Counted from the first letter of the stretch, positions 46,071 to 56,100 are shown. The stretch is DNA of 62,834 nt from an uncultured Eubacteriales bacterium (GCA_902764875.1 CACWXP010000019.1:1-62834), one strand, 5' to 3'. Translations and numbers: made by a program. The notes: generated by a model from the letters alone, not told the origin.

Positions 46071-46739
46071 ATGCCGGCCATTTGGATCATCGGCGACTCC
46101 ACCGTGGAGGATAACCAGCCTCCGTTCCGGGGCTGGGGCTGGGCCCTGCCGAAGTACGTAAAAGAAGGCGTGGAAGTCAAAAACCACGCCCTCTCCGGCC
46201 GAAGCACCCGGTCTTTCCGGGAGGAAGGCCTCTGGACCCCCGTGGAGCAGGGGCTTTCCGCCGGCGACTTGCTGCTCATCCAGTTCGGACACAACGATGA
46301 AAAGGACGACGAGCGGCACACCGATCCGGATTCAACCTATCCGGAAAACCTGTGGCGCTATTGTCAGACCGCCCTGGAAAAAGGCGCTCAACCAATCCTG
46401 CTGACGCCCGTTTCCCGCCGTTTCTTTGTGGGCGGCGGTTCCCTGCTCTATACCCACGGGGAATATCCGGGCGCGGTACGGAAGCTGGCTGCGGAAAAGC
46501 ATATTCCCCTGATCGACCTGAAGAAGGACAGCCGGGAGCTGTATCTTTCCCTGGGAGAGGAAAAAACCGCGGAACTGTTTGTCCGCCTCGCCCCCGGCGA
46601 GCACCCGGACTTCCCCGAAGGCCACGATGACAAAACCCATTTCAACGCCTATGGAGCAGACCGGATCTGCGCCCTGGTGGTGGAAGGCCTGCGAAAAATC
46701 CCGGAAGCCGCCCCGTTTCTGAAGGAGGTTTCCGTATGA
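46071..46739 (+). CDS. Rhamnogalacturonan acetylesterase-like SGNH hydrolase (copy 1)
   Basis: CE12-type GDSL esterase, 222 residues. Block I GDSTVED with the nucleophile Ser, the GWGWALPKY stretch, block III FGHNDEKD and block V DKTHFNAYGADRI with the catalytic Asp-His. Removes acetyl groups from RG-I backbone galacturonate in characterised relatives (RhgT, YesT). No signal peptide. Its stop overlaps the ATG of the next gene by 4 bp. Confidence 0.9.
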   Translation: MPAIWIIGDSTVEDNQPPFRGWGWALPKYVKEGVEVKNHALSGRSTRSFREEGLWTPVEQGLSAGDLLLIQFGHNDEKDDERHTDPDSTYPENLWRYCQTALEKGAQPILLTPVSRRFFVGGGSLLYTHGEYPGAVRKLAAEKHIPLIDLKKDSRELYLSLGEEKTAELFVRLAPGEHPDFPEGHDDKTHFNAYGADRICALVVEGLRKIPEAAPFLKEVSV

Positions 46740-47584
46740 ACATCGGCATCCGTCTCCACGACACCCTTCCCGGTTCCCTGGCAGATCGTCTGGCCTTCGC
46801 GAAGGCGCAGGGCTTTTCCTGTGCCCATGTAGCCCTCAGCAAGGTACTGGATGATTTTGCCATGAACGAAGCCCCGGAAAAGCTGACAGAGGAATATGCC
46901 GTCCGGGTCCGGGAGGATTTCGACGCTTCCGGTCTGGAATGCGCCGTCCTCGGCTGCTATCTGAATCTGGCGGATCCGGATACGGAACGCCGGACCCGCA
47001 CCCAGGAAATCTATAAGGCACATCTGCGCTTTGCCCTGAAAATCGGCGCCCGGGTCGTCGGAACGGAAACCTTTGCCAATCCGGCCTCTGGTTTTGCCGA
47101 TCCCGCTTCAAGTGAGGAAGCATTTCAGCTGTTCATGGACAGCCTCCGACCGGTGGTCCGCTGTGCGGAAGAGGTCGGCGCGCTGCTCGCTGTGGAACCG
47201 GTGTATTACCATATCATTTCAACGCCGGAGCGGGCGGCCCGTATGCTGGAGGAGCTTCCCTCCGATTCCCTGCGCATCATTCTCGACGCGATGAACCTCA
47301 TCGCGCCGGAGAACGCGGAAAAAACAGAGTCTGTCATTCAGCGCGCGATCTCCCTTCTGGGTGACCGGGTTGAAATCCTCCATATGAAGGATTTCGTCCT
47401 CACTTCGGAAGGCAAAATGGACGCCTGCGCCTGCGGCCTGGGATCCATGAAATATGAAACCCTGCTTTCCTTTGCCAAGGCAAAGAATCTGCCCATGACG
47501 CTGGAAAACACGGTTCCCTCCAACGCCGAGGCCGCCCGGAAGCATCTGGAAGCCATCGCGGAAAAACTGCCGCCGAAGCAGTAA
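46736..47584 (+). CDS. Sugar phosphate isomerase/epimerase (xylose isomerase-like TIM barrel)
   Basis: A 282-residue AP-endonuclease-2/xylose-isomerase-fold protein. AFAKAQGFSCAHVAL near the start, the acidic metal ligand in LLAVEPVYYHII, IILDAMNL and LHMKDFV fit the family. The reaction is unknown; in this operon it could isomerise an unusual uronic acid or ketose. ATG 46736 overlaps the previous stop. Confidence 0.85.
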   Translation: MNIGIRLHDTLPGSLADRLAFAKAQGFSCAHVALSKVLDDFAMNEAPEKLTEEYAVRVREDFDASGLECAVLGCYLNLADPDTERRTRTQEIYKAHLRFALKIGARVVGTETFANPASGFADPASSEEAFQLFMDSLRPVVRCAEEVGALLAVEPVYYHIISTPERAARMLEELPSDSLRIILDAMNLIAPENAEKTESVIQRAISLLGDRVEILHMKDFVLTSEGKMDACACGLGSMKYETLLSFAKAKNLPMTLENTVPSNAEAARKHLEAIAEKLPPKQ

Positions 47585-47639
47585 GCTTGAAGAATCCGTT
47601 TCACAATGCGTGGATCAATGGGAGATGGGGAGCATAACC

Positions 47640-48254
47640 ATGCAGATCTTTATCTGCGGCGATTCCACCGCCGCCTCCTACAACCCGGAAGAAACCCAAA
47701 TGGTGGGCTGGGGCCAGCTGCTGGGGAATCATTTGCCGGCAGTTACCGTCGTCAATCTGGCCATGGCCGGACGCAGCACAAAAACCTTCCTGCAGGAGCA
47801 CCGTCTGGATCCGGTTTCATCCAAAGCCCGCCCCGGGGATCTGATGCTGGTGCAGTTCGCCCACAACGACGAAAACGAAAAAAAGCCGGAGCGGTATGTG
47901 CCGCTTCCGGCCTTTCGGGAAAACCTGTCCACTTTCGTGCGTTTTGCCCGGGAACTGAAGTTGATCCCCGTTCTGCTGACGCCAATCTGTATGCGTGTCT
48001 GGCAGGGCGGCGTCCTGCAGCCGACCCACGGGGAATACCCCGCGGCCGCTGCCGCAGTGGCGGATTCCCTGTCCGTTCCCCTGATTGATCTTTACACGGA
48101 AAGTTTCCGCATCGTCTCCGCCCTGGGCGAGGAGGGTAGCAAAGGCCTCTTCATGCCGGACGATATCGCTCACACCCGTTTTGCCGGTGCAGACCGTTTT
48201 GCGGTCTTCGCGGCCGATGGGCTGAAAAGAAAAGGACTGATCCCCGGGTCATAA
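47640..48254 (+). CDS. Rhamnogalacturonan acetylesterase-like SGNH hydrolase (copy 2)
   Basis: Second CE12-type esterase, 204 residues. GDSTAASYNPEETQMVGWGQ (block I), AMAGRSTKTF (block II), FAHNDENE (block III) and DIAHTRFAGADR (block V, Asp-His retained). It diverges clearly from copy 1, so the two may act at different acetyl positions (inference). ATG 47640 has GGGGAG upstream. Last gene of the operon, ending 40 bp before the convergent GH2 gene. Confidence 0.88.
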   Translation: MQIFICGDSTAASYNPEETQMVGWGQLLGNHLPAVTVVNLAMAGRSTKTFLQEHRLDPVSSKARPGDLMLVQFAHNDENEKKPERYVPLPAFRENLSTFVRFARELKLIPVLLTPICMRVWQGGVLQPTHGEYPAAAAAVADSLSVPLIDLYTESFRIVSALGEEGSKGLFMPDDIAHTRFAGADRFAVFAADGLKRKGLIPGS

Positions 48255-48294
48255 GCCGCCACACCTCCCGGCGGTTCGTGGGGAATCCTGCCGC

Positions 48295-51072
48295 TCAGGG
48301 CAGCAGCGCCCGCAGCGCTTCCGGCGTCATCTCCGTTTTCGGGGAAAAGGCGCCGGTTTTCATATATTTCAGGATCGCGTTCTGCAGCGCACGGACCTCC
48401 GGTTTTGGCGGCAGCCGCTTCAGATCCATCGTGGAAATCATCAGCCGACCCGAACCGACGCAAACCTCCATCAGCATGGCAAAGGATCGGAGCGTGGCAA
48501 AGGAATCCATCTGCCGAACCAGCACGCCGCCGGCATACCGTTCGTCCGGCAGGCGCAGTGCCCGCTGCCCCGCCATCAGCCACCATTGGTAATCCGTGTG
48601 AAAAGCTGTCGGGAAATCACTGAACAGCGGGTGATCCTCCCGAATCAGCAGTCCCATGCCGCCTTCCTGCTGTGGAAAGGTCCCCACAGACCAGAAGTCC
48701 GTCGTGAACTGTCCCTGGATGCTTCCCGGAAGCGCCTCCTCCGTTGACGGTGGTTCCAACAGTACCCGTTCACCCCGTTCCAGCGCGGAGAGCACTTCCT
48801 CCGTCACCCGCTCCGCCCGCAGAACCCCGTCTGCAGACACCTCCGCTTCTTCCGGATAAATCCATATCCTCCGCCGGCCGCAAAACCGGTCTTCCTCTTC
48901 GGCCATCCGCAGAATCATCTCCGCTGTGACGGCTTTTTCAATGGGAGGCAGCGTCAGGCAGACTTCACCCCTGATCTCCGCGCTGCCGGCAGGAATGTCC
49001 AGATCCGGGATCACCTGTTCCGCCAGGGTCTCTTCGTCCGCTTCCTGTTGAAGCACGAGCGAAACCCGCAGATCCCCCCGGAGATCCTCTGCCCCGTAGT
49101 TGACGCACCGCAGCGGCGCCCTCAGGGTTTCTCCTGCCGTCCAGGTATATTTCTCCACCTCCGGCAGCGGTACCGCGTCCCGGAAGAAAGCCCGGAACCG
49201 CTCCGGCTGGGCGAAAGCGAAAGGTTTCGGCTGCAGGTGGGCATTCATCATCCCCACCAGGGCCGTTCCCTGCCCCGGAAAATCCTGCAGCGAAAGCAGC
49301 GACAGACCGGACATCCCGGGGGTTCGCATGACGGCTTCCGTCTCCTCCCGATATCCGATCAGCGCCAGTTCTCCGCCGGCCTCCACCATCTGATTCCAAA
49401 GGGGAAGCAGTCCTTTCTTTTCCGCCTTCTCCCGGATCATCCGGTAGTTCACCGGCTCCGTCACGCCGCGGAATGCCGCCATCTCACCGAAATCCGGCAG
49501 CACTTCATACTGTCCGACTTCAAAAGAAAACATCGGCTGCGGAAAAGCCTCCCGCAGGGCGGCCATGCCCTCCCGGTAATTGGCCCGGGCGGACGGATAG
49601 GTATTATTCAGATATCCCTTGATTCTGGTTTTTCGGTCCGGGTGTTCCTCATCCTGCGCCGCGCTGATGGCCCGCATCTGCCATTTTCCGAAATTCTGCG
49701 CCGTATAGAAATCGCTTTCCGTATCGCAGTCTTTCGCGCCGTAGAAAGCGTTGGATCCCCAGGCATACAGCCGGTCCGGCAGCGTTTCTTTGGCGCATCG
49801 CACCAGCTTTGCCATGCGTTCCTGTCCTTTTTCGTCGCAGCTCAGTTCATTTCCCAGCGTCAGCATCACAAAGGACGGATGCTTTCCAAGCATCCGAAGA
49901 ATTTCCGTCAGTTCTTCCCGATAATACTTAAAGGACACATCGCTTTCAAAGGCGTGCGCCGGATCCCAGTGGGAAAGCTCCGGCTGCATCAGCATCCCGA
50001 TCCGGTCCGCTGCCGCAAAGGCCGCCTCCGGCGGGCAGTGGGAATGAAACCGCATGCAGTTCACGCCGTAGGCCTGATAGCGCCGCAGCATCTCTTCCCA
50101 TTCCCCTTCTGTCATGGGCGGATGCCCCGTTTCCGGCCAGGTGGCGCAGTTGGCCTCGCCCCGCAGGAAGATTCGCTGCCCGTTCAGACACAGGCGGTGT
50201 TCACCGTCCGGAAGGAAAGTCCGGAAGCCGGTCAGAAGGACTGTTTCGTCCGTTTCACCTGGATGGCCGTTCGCCTGCAAAGCAACCCGGATGGTATAGA
50301 GCTGCGGATCTTCCATCTGCCATTTTCGAACATTTTCCGCCAGCGGAATCCCAGGAATACAGATTGTCCGGATACCGCCGGATATTCTTTCCGGATGTTC
50401 CCACACACCCCCTGCCAGCGCGTCGCTTTCCATCCGGATCGTCACGCCGCTTTCTGTTGCCCCCTCCGGTGCGCAGACTTCCGCCTGAAAACACACACTG
50501 CTTCCTTCCGCGTTCATCACCATCCGCGGGTTCAGCAAAAAGACGGAAGGCTTTGTTTCCAGCCGGATGTCTCCGATCAGTCCGTTCCAGTTGGTCTGTG
50601 TTTCGTCCGTAGCCGCCGAGGAATACAGAATCGCCTCCGCCGGCCATTCCGGATAGCTGTTGTCGCAGATAAAGCAGATCTCGTTTTTTCCCGGTCTCAG
50701 CGCTTCCGTTTCAAACACCCAAGGAGTCGACAGCGTTCCCGGAAGAAGCGGCCGCGCCTCCTGCCCGTTCACCGTCAGCTGCAGCTTCCGGCTTCTTTCC
50801 ACGCGAATGATGCAGCGCCGGCCCTCCGGCGTTCCTTCCCAAAGAATCTTGCGTGTAAAGCATGCCGGCCCGGTATAGGTCACTTTCCGGGTGAACCGGG
50901 TTCCGATGCCCTGCGCTCCGTTTTCTCCGGAGAACGCAGGCGCCGCCGACTGCCAGAGTTTTTCCGGCCGGTCCGGAACCCCGATGCCGTTTTCGTCCAG
51001 CGTGCCGGGAAGCAAGGCCTGCGCCTCCGTACCGTCCTGCAGCCGCACCGTCCATTTTCCGGAAAGATCCAT
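48295..51072 (-). CDS. Glycoside hydrolase family 2 protein
   Basis: A 925-residue GH2 enzyme (beta-galactosidase/beta-glucuronidase class). Order: sugar-binding jelly roll (MDLSGKWTVRLQDG), immunoglobulin-like domain, TIM barrel with GVNCMRFHSHCPPEAAFAAADRIG and the acid/base region MLTLGNELSC; FSFEVGQYEV is a candidate for the nucleophile strand. No signal peptide. ATG 51072 has AAGGGG upstream. Convergent to the RG-I operon and next to a GH112 system, so removal of galactose or uronate from RG-I side chains is the likeliest role. Confidence 0.85.
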   Translation of the reverse strand: MDLSGKWTVRLQDGTEAQALLPGTLDENGIGVPDRPEKLWQSAAPAFSGENGAQGIGTRFTRKVTYTGPACFTRKILWEGTPEGRRCIIRVERSRKLQLTVNGQEARPLLPGTLSTPWVFETEALRPGKNEICFICDNSYPEWPAEAILYSSAATDETQTNWNGLIGDIRLETKPSVFLLNPRMVMNAEGSSVCFQAEVCAPEGATESGVTIRMESDALAGGVWEHPERISGGIRTICIPGIPLAENVRKWQMEDPQLYTIRVALQANGHPGETDETVLLTGFRTFLPDGEHRLCLNGQRIFLRGEANCATWPETGHPPMTEGEWEEMLRRYQAYGVNCMRFHSHCPPEAAFAAADRIGMLMQPELSHWDPAHAFESDVSFKYYREELTEILRMLGKHPSFVMLTLGNELSCDEKGQERMAKLVRCAKETLPDRLYAWGSNAFYGAKDCDTESDFYTAQNFGKWQMRAISAAQDEEHPDRKTRIKGYLNNTYPSARANYREGMAALREAFPQPMFSFEVGQYEVLPDFGEMAAFRGVTEPVNYRMIREKAEKKGLLPLWNQMVEAGGELALIGYREETEAVMRTPGMSGLSLLSLQDFPGQGTALVGMMNAHLQPKPFAFAQPERFRAFFRDAVPLPEVEKYTWTAGETLRAPLRCVNYGAEDLRGDLRVSLVLQQEADEETLAEQVIPDLDIPAGSAEIRGEVCLTLPPIEKAVTAEMILRMAEEEDRFCGRRRIWIYPEEAEVSADGVLRAERVTEEVLSALERGERVLLEPPSTEEALPGSIQGQFTTDFWSVGTFPQQEGGMGLLIREDHPLFSDFPTAFHTDYQWWLMAGQRALRLPDERYAGGVLVRQMDSFATLRSFAMLMEVCVGSGRLMISTMDLKRLPPKPEVRALQNAILKYMKTGAFSPKTEMTPEALRALLP

Positions 51073-51145
51073 TCGAATCCCCTTTCCCGCGTTCATGAAG
51101 CGCTTCCATACTGTTTATAGTCAGCTCTCGTAATACTGCAGGATT

Positions 51146-51174
51146 ATCATATCTTTTTTTGGTCGTTTTGTCAC
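51146..51174 (-). promoter_or_regulatory. Promoter of the GH2 gene
   Basis: On the minus strand GTGACA (51169-51174), 17-bp spacer, TATGAT (51146-51151). The -35 box abuts the stop codon of the protease gene, so the GH2 gene can be expressed separately from it. Confidence 0.6.
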
Positions 51175-53652
51175 TCATTCTTCCTTGGGCCGGGACTTCC
51201 GGTTGTACACCACCACTTCTTCCTGTTCCGTATCCGGATTGTGCATGTTGCTTTCCAGCGTCACGGTCTCCAGTCCCGTCGTGGGAAGTTCGGCCGTTTC
51301 GCCTTTCTGCACCCGGAAGGCCAGCGCGTCACCGAGATCCGACGGTTTTTTGCAGGTCAGGATCAGGTGCAGCAGGTCCAGTGGCAGCCCGGTTTCAAAG
51401 ATTTCTCTCACAACGTCTCTGAAGTGAACCTCTCTGGCGCCGGTCACAAAGGCGAGCAGCGCGGTCAGATCCACCCAGCGGCTCCCCGTCCAGGCCACGA
51501 TCTTCATCTGGCTGATCTGATCCGAATTCGGAAGCACGTCGATATACATCAGCACGGGAATCAGGTGTCCGGGAATTGTGGTCATGCTGATCGTGTGTCC
51601 ATCCTGTCCAGCCGCGGCGTCGCTCATAAAGAAGATATCCTGCATCTGGCTCCGGAGCCATTCCCGCGCTTCTTCGTCCTCCTGATCCGTGTTCTCTTTG
51701 GATTCAACGTCTTCATCGCTGAAGATGTTGAGCAGAGACCGGGGATAGTCCTCAGTTGTTCCGTTTTCCAGATCGCTGAAAAGCTGTTCAAACAGTTCGG
51801 AAAACCCTTCCGGATTCAGCGTCACGGCGCTCAGGAACCATTTCCCGTTGTTGAACACTTCCGTATCCGGCAGGTTCAAAACGATCCGTCCGTATTCCTC
51901 CGCCGTCAGTTCGGGAACGGCGTTTTCTCCCATGCGCGTGGTCTCCATGGCGCCCGTCAGTGCCTCCTGATACCTGTCCATCCCCGCGATGTGCAGCACC
52001 CAGGGCAGCAGCACCCGCAGCTGCGGATAGTCCGAGCCGGGCACCATGGCACAGTCCGCGGCAAACCAGTAAGCCCTGGCATCTTCCAGCGGCATGCCGG
52101 AAGCGCAGAGCAGATATGCCGTGTAGTTCAGCAGGGAAGAGTTCGTGTGGACGCCGCCCCGGTCGTTGATCTCCGTCGGCTCCTTCACGCCGTCGTCATA
52201 GTACAGATCCCAGGTGTATTCCGGCTGGCTGTACCGGTGCGGATCGCTCATGCTGCGAACAGCTTCCAGGCTGTGCTCCCCGAGGGTCCAGCTTTCATCT
52301 TCCGTATCCTGTGCCAGCATCTCGCACAGGTTGCCGTGAATATCACTCATGGCCTCGTTGATCGCGCCGAAATCATTGGTATAGGAATTGTATGTCACAA
52401 CCGCATCGGTCACGCCGTGGGTAAATTCATGGGCTGCCACATCCAGGCACTGGGAAAGGTCGTTGGCCGAACTGGACAGGAAACATTGCCAGCCGTAAAT
52501 TTTTCCCGCATATGCCGCGTTGTCAACCGGATGATGTTCCTCGTCGCAGAAATCCTTCAGAACCAGAATGGGGGTGTTCTTTCCGTCCGGGCCTTCCCAG
52601 CCCACTTCCCGGAAGTAATCAAAGGCCCGGCAGTAATTGTACAGGGACATCAGGCCCACCTGGTCCCATTCCCGGTTGTCCTCACTGCTCTCCGGCACTA
52701 CGTTCCCGTGATTGAACAGGAACTCCCAGCAGTCCGCCACCAGGATTCTGTGCTCCAGGTTGCCGAGATAATATGTCCCCGTCCGGGTATCCCGCATCAG
52801 GGAGACCGTGATTTCCTTTTCCGAGCCGTCGGACCAGTCCACATAGCCCGTATAGGACACGGGTTCCATATGGGCAAAGAAATACTCCGCGTCATAGCCT
52901 TCGTCCGCCGCGCCGTCCGCGGGCAGCATCGTCTGCAGGCTGTACAGGTATTCTCCGCCCAAAGTCACATAGTGAGCCAGATAGGGGAAGTCCATGGCCG
53001 ATTCCGTGTCCGGATTGGTCGTGCAGACCGCCCAGACGAAGCGGGTCGGGATTTCATCCGCTTCCGGATCCAGCTCCCGGTCCACCGGCAGCACGATCTT
53101 CCGGGTCACTTCCGCAAGCAGGGAAGGCGCGTCGTCTCCCGCTTCATGCTGCATAACGATCTTCTCCGCCTCCTCGGCGGAAATGCCTTCGGAATCCTCC
53201 GTCTCCGGCAGCTCGGAAACAATGCTGGCGGTCATTCCCTGCATAGTCCCATTCCCGTCGACGATGATCTTCATCGCGCCACCCTGAACCACACTGTCCC
53301 CGTAAACCTGCTGGAAAACATAATACGTGTTTCCGGCGTTATCCCGCAGCGTGCGCCAGGGCACAAACCGGGTGCGGTCATCCCCGCCTGCCAGGGGAAT
53401 CAGCCTTTCCGCAACCCGGGCTGCGTCCTCTTCGTTCAGAACGGGAGAGGCCGTTGCGGTACCCTCGATGAGGGTCACGCTGTCTCCCTCCGTATATACG
53501 ATGGCCTTCCCGCCGTTCAGGGTCTGAATCTCCTCCGGTGTCAGCGGCCCCTGTTCCGCAGCGGCCGCGGTCTCTCCGTTTCCCGCGGCCAGCGCGCCGC
53601 AGCAGGTCAGCATCATAATAAAAGCAGTCAGCATCGCAAGAATCTTTTTCAT
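51175..53652 (-). CDS. Secreted thermolysin-like (M4) metalloprotease
   Basis: An 825-residue exported zinc protease. Signal peptide KKILAMLTAFIMMLTCCGALAAG, an N-terminal propeptide (FTP/PepSY-like, VFQQVYGDSVVQGGAMKIIVDG), then the catalytic domain with VAAHEFTHGVTDA (HExxH) and the third ligand in GAINEAMSDIHGN. A C-terminal extension of about 200 residues follows and is not recognised. ATG 53652 is preferred to the in-frame TTG just upstream. Function: extracellular protein digestion. Unlinked to the sugar genes apart from position. Confidence 0.93.
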   Translation of the reverse strand: MKKILAMLTAFIMMLTCCGALAAGNGETAAAAEQGPLTPEEIQTLNGGKAIVYTEGDSVTLIEGTATASPVLNEEDAARVAERLIPLAGGDDRTRFVPWRTLRDNAGNTYYVFQQVYGDSVVQGGAMKIIVDGNGTMQGMTASIVSELPETEDSEGISAEEAEKIVMQHEAGDDAPSLLAEVTRKIVLPVDRELDPEADEIPTRFVWAVCTTNPDTESAMDFPYLAHYVTLGGEYLYSLQTMLPADGAADEGYDAEYFFAHMEPVSYTGYVDWSDGSEKEITVSLMRDTRTGTYYLGNLEHRILVADCWEFLFNHGNVVPESSEDNREWDQVGLMSLYNYCRAFDYFREVGWEGPDGKNTPILVLKDFCDEEHHPVDNAAYAGKIYGWQCFLSSSANDLSQCLDVAAHEFTHGVTDAVVTYNSYTNDFGAINEAMSDIHGNLCEMLAQDTEDESWTLGEHSLEAVRSMSDPHRYSQPEYTWDLYYDDGVKEPTEINDRGGVHTNSSLLNYTAYLLCASGMPLEDARAYWFAADCAMVPGSDYPQLRVLLPWVLHIAGMDRYQEALTGAMETTRMGENAVPELTAEEYGRIVLNLPDTEVFNNGKWFLSAVTLNPEGFSELFEQLFSDLENGTTEDYPRSLLNIFSDEDVESKENTDQEDEEAREWLRSQMQDIFFMSDAAAGQDGHTISMTTIPGHLIPVLMYIDVLPNSDQISQMKIVAWTGSRWVDLTALLAFVTGAREVHFRDVVREIFETGLPLDLLHLILTCKKPSDLGDALAFRVQKGETAELPTTGLETVTLESNMHNPDTEQEEVVVYNRKSRPKEE

Positions 53653-53798
53653 CAAAAATCCGTCCTTTCCGGATATTGTTCATCAGTTGATACGCAGTTG
53701 GCGGCGCCCTGGCAATCATTTCCTTTTGCCGGGGACATTTTTTGCGGCGCCTGTTCCGCAAACCCGCGGCGGCCCCGGTTCGTCCGTGCGGTTTTGTA

Positions 53799-53827
53799 TT
53801 GACGAAACAAGGCCCCGAGGCTATAAT
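53799..53827 (+). promoter_or_regulatory. Promoter of the secD operon
   Basis: TTGACG (53799-53804), 17-bp spacer, perfect TATAAT (53822-53827), 36 bp before the secD ATG. Confidence 0.85.
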
Positions 53828-53863
53828 AGCTTTATCTGTGTTTCGAAGGAGGAAACGATTGTC

Positions 53864-55201
53864 ATGAAATCCAACAAGAAGCGTTCCGGCGGGAAAACCG
53901 GTGCCGTCGTAGCGCTGTGCGTCGTGCTCGTTGTCACGATCCTGCTCGGCTGGATCGGGCTGACCGGGCTGAGCATCCCGCCCCGCGGGCTGTATAAGGT
54001 GCTCTCCTGGCTGCCGACGACGAACGCTGAAAAATGGCCTGAATCCCTGCCTCTGGGTCTTGACCTGCGGGGCGGTATGTTTGTGGAGTATTCCGGCAAG
54101 GCTCCGGAAGGCTCCGAAGCCAATTTTGACGATCTGGTGGAAGGGACTATTTCCATCATCCGCTCCCGTCTGGGCGACAAGGGCTACAACGAAGTCACCG
54201 TCCAGCGCCTGGGAACCGACGGCATCCGCGTTGAAATCCCGGATGTGCAGGACGATACCGTTCTCGACCTGATCGGCCAGACCGCCGAAATGAAATTCCT
54301 GGATCCCGACGGCAACGTGATCATGAAGGGCGACATGGTAAAAACCGCCACCTACGCCTATCAGGACGGTAAGCACGTGATTGCTTTCGAACTGACCGAC
54401 GAAGGCCGCAATCTCTTCGCCGACGCCACCTCCAAGAACGTGGGCAAGAATATCAAGATCACCCTGGATGACGAAGTGCTGGTCAACGCCACGGTGCAGA
54501 CCGCCATCACCGACGGCCGCGGCATCATCTCCGGCAGCTACACCCAGGAACAGGCCCTGACCACCGCCGCCCAGATCCAGTCCGGCGCGCTGCCTCTGGA
54601 GCTGACGCAGCAGAAGGTGGACAAGGTTTCCGCCACCCTGGGGCAGGACGCTCTGTCCTCTTCCGTGAAAGCGGCCCTGATCGGCATCGTGCTGATCATG
54701 CTGCTGATGATCTTCCGCTACCGGCTGAACGGCCTCATCGCTTCCTGGGCGCTGACGCTGTACGTTATCATCCTCTTCCTGCTGATCGCGCTGTTCCACA
54801 TCCAGCTGACCCTGCCGGGTCTGGCCGGCGTGGTGCTGGGCATCGGTATGGCCGTGGACGCCAACGTCATTATCTTCGAACGTTTCAATGAGGAAGCGCG
54901 CAAGGGCCGCAGCGCCAAGGCTTCCGTGCGGGCCGGTTTCAAGAACGCCATGTCCGCCGTGCTCGACGCCAACGTAACCACCCTGATCGCCGCCATCGTG
55001 CTGCTGATCTTCGGTACCGGCTCTATCCAGGGCTTCGCCAAGACCCTGCTGCTGGGCGTAGTCGTCTCCATGCTGAGCGCCATCCTGATCACCCGCTTCC
55101 TGATGAACCGCTTCGTGAACGCAGGAGCAACCAATATGAACCTCTATACGAAAATTAAGCCCGCCACGGAAGCGGTCGCCGGAAAGGAGGTCGATCAGTA
55201 A
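53864..55201 (+). CDS. secD: Protein translocase subunit SecD
   Basis: RND-type subunit that uses the proton gradient to assist Sec export. 445 residues: TM1 at 14-34, the extracytoplasmic P1 region beginning LGLDLRGGMFVEYSGKAP, then five TM segments with VVLGIGMAVDANVIIFERFNEE, the SecD hallmark. GAAGGAGG lies upstream. The stop overlaps the secF start as TAATG. Confidence 0.97.
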   Translation: MKSNKKRSGGKTGAVVALCVVLVVTILLGWIGLTGLSIPPRGLYKVLSWLPTTNAEKWPESLPLGLDLRGGMFVEYSGKAPEGSEANFDDLVEGTISIIRSRLGDKGYNEVTVQRLGTDGIRVEIPDVQDDTVLDLIGQTAEMKFLDPDGNVIMKGDMVKTATYAYQDGKHVIAFELTDEGRNLFADATSKNVGKNIKITLDDEVLVNATVQTAITDGRGIISGSYTQEQALTTAAQIQSGALPLELTQQKVDKVSATLGQDALSSSVKAALIGIVLIMLLMIFRYRLNGLIASWALTLYVIILFLLIALFHIQLTLPGLAGVVLGIGMAVDANVIIFERFNEEARKGRSAKASVRAGFKNAMSAVLDANVTTLIAAIVLLIFGTGSIQGFAKTLLLGVVVSMLSAILITRFLMNRFVNAGATNMNLYTKIKPATEAVAGKEVDQ

Positions 55202-56100
55202 TGGTAATTAAGAATCGTTCCAAGATCTGCCTCATCATCTCCGGCGCGATCATCCTGATCGCTCTGATCCTGACCCTCTGCGGCCGCGGCATCAACATGG
55301 GTATCGACTTCGAAGGCGGCCTCTCCATGCAGTACGATCTGAAGACTGCCGCGGAAAAGACGGACGTCGAAACCGTGCTGAACGGTATGGATATCTCCAG
55401 CTACACCATCACCGTGCAGGGCGCGAACAATAACGAAATCAATATCCGCATCAAGGACGTTGCCAAGGATGACATCCAGAAGGTTCAGGCTGACTTCGAA
55501 ACCGGCCTGAAGGAAAAGTATCCGGATGCCGCTTCCATCGGCGATGTGAACTACGTCGGTCCTGTCGCCGGCGCCACGCTGGTCAAGAACGCCATCGTAT
55601 CCGTGCTGCTGGCCGCCGTGCTGATGCTGATCTACATCGCCATCCGGTTTGACTTCAACTCCGGTCTTTCCGCTGTGTTCGGCCTGCTGCACGACGTGCT
55701 TATGATGCTGTCCTTCATGGTCATCTTCCGCAGCTTCATCCAGATGAACTCCTCGTTCATCGCTGCTGCCCTGACCATCGTCGGTTACTCCATCAACAAC
55801 ACCATCGTGATCTTCGACCGGATCCGTGAGAATCACAAGAAGATGCCCACCGCTCCGAAGGAAGAGGTTACGAACATCTCCATCAAGGAAAGTCTGGGCC
55901 GCACCATCTGCACAACCCTCACCACCCTGATCACCATCGTGGCGCTGTGCATCCTGGGCGTGGCTTCCATCCGGGAGTTCGCGCTGCCCATCATCATCGG
56001 TATCCTGTCCGGCGTCTACAGCGCCAACATGATCAACGGCTACGTGTGGGCTTTCCTCGAGGAAAAGCGTGCGGGCCGGAAAGCGGCAAAGAAGGCCTGA
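55201..56100 (+). CDS. secF: Protein translocase subunit SecF
   Basis: Partner of SecD, 299 residues, six TM segments. INMGIDFEGGLSMQYDL follows TM1, and SINNTIVIFDRIRENHKKMP is the conserved TM4-5 signature. The ATG shares one base with the secD stop, and the ribosome site GGAGG is inside secD, so equal expression is expected. Confidence 0.97.
   Translation: MVIKNRSKICLIISGAIILIALILTLCGRGINMGIDFEGGLSMQYDLKTAAEKTDVETVLNGMDISSYTITVQGANNNEINIRIKDVAKDDIQKVQADFETGLKEKYPDAASIGDVNYVGPVAGATLVKNAIVSVLLAAVLMLIYIAIRFDFNSGLSAVFGLLHDVLMMLSFMVIFRSFIQMNSSFIAAALTIVGYSINNTIVIFDRIRENHKKMPTAPKEEVTNISIKESLGRTICTTLTTLITIVALCILGVASIREFALPIIIGILSGVYSANMINGYVWAFLEEKRAGRKAAKKA

Noticed and set aside
48255-48294. 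Terminator between the second acetylesterase and GH2
   Set aside because: CCGCC/GGCGG arms are present, but no T-run follows on either strand.
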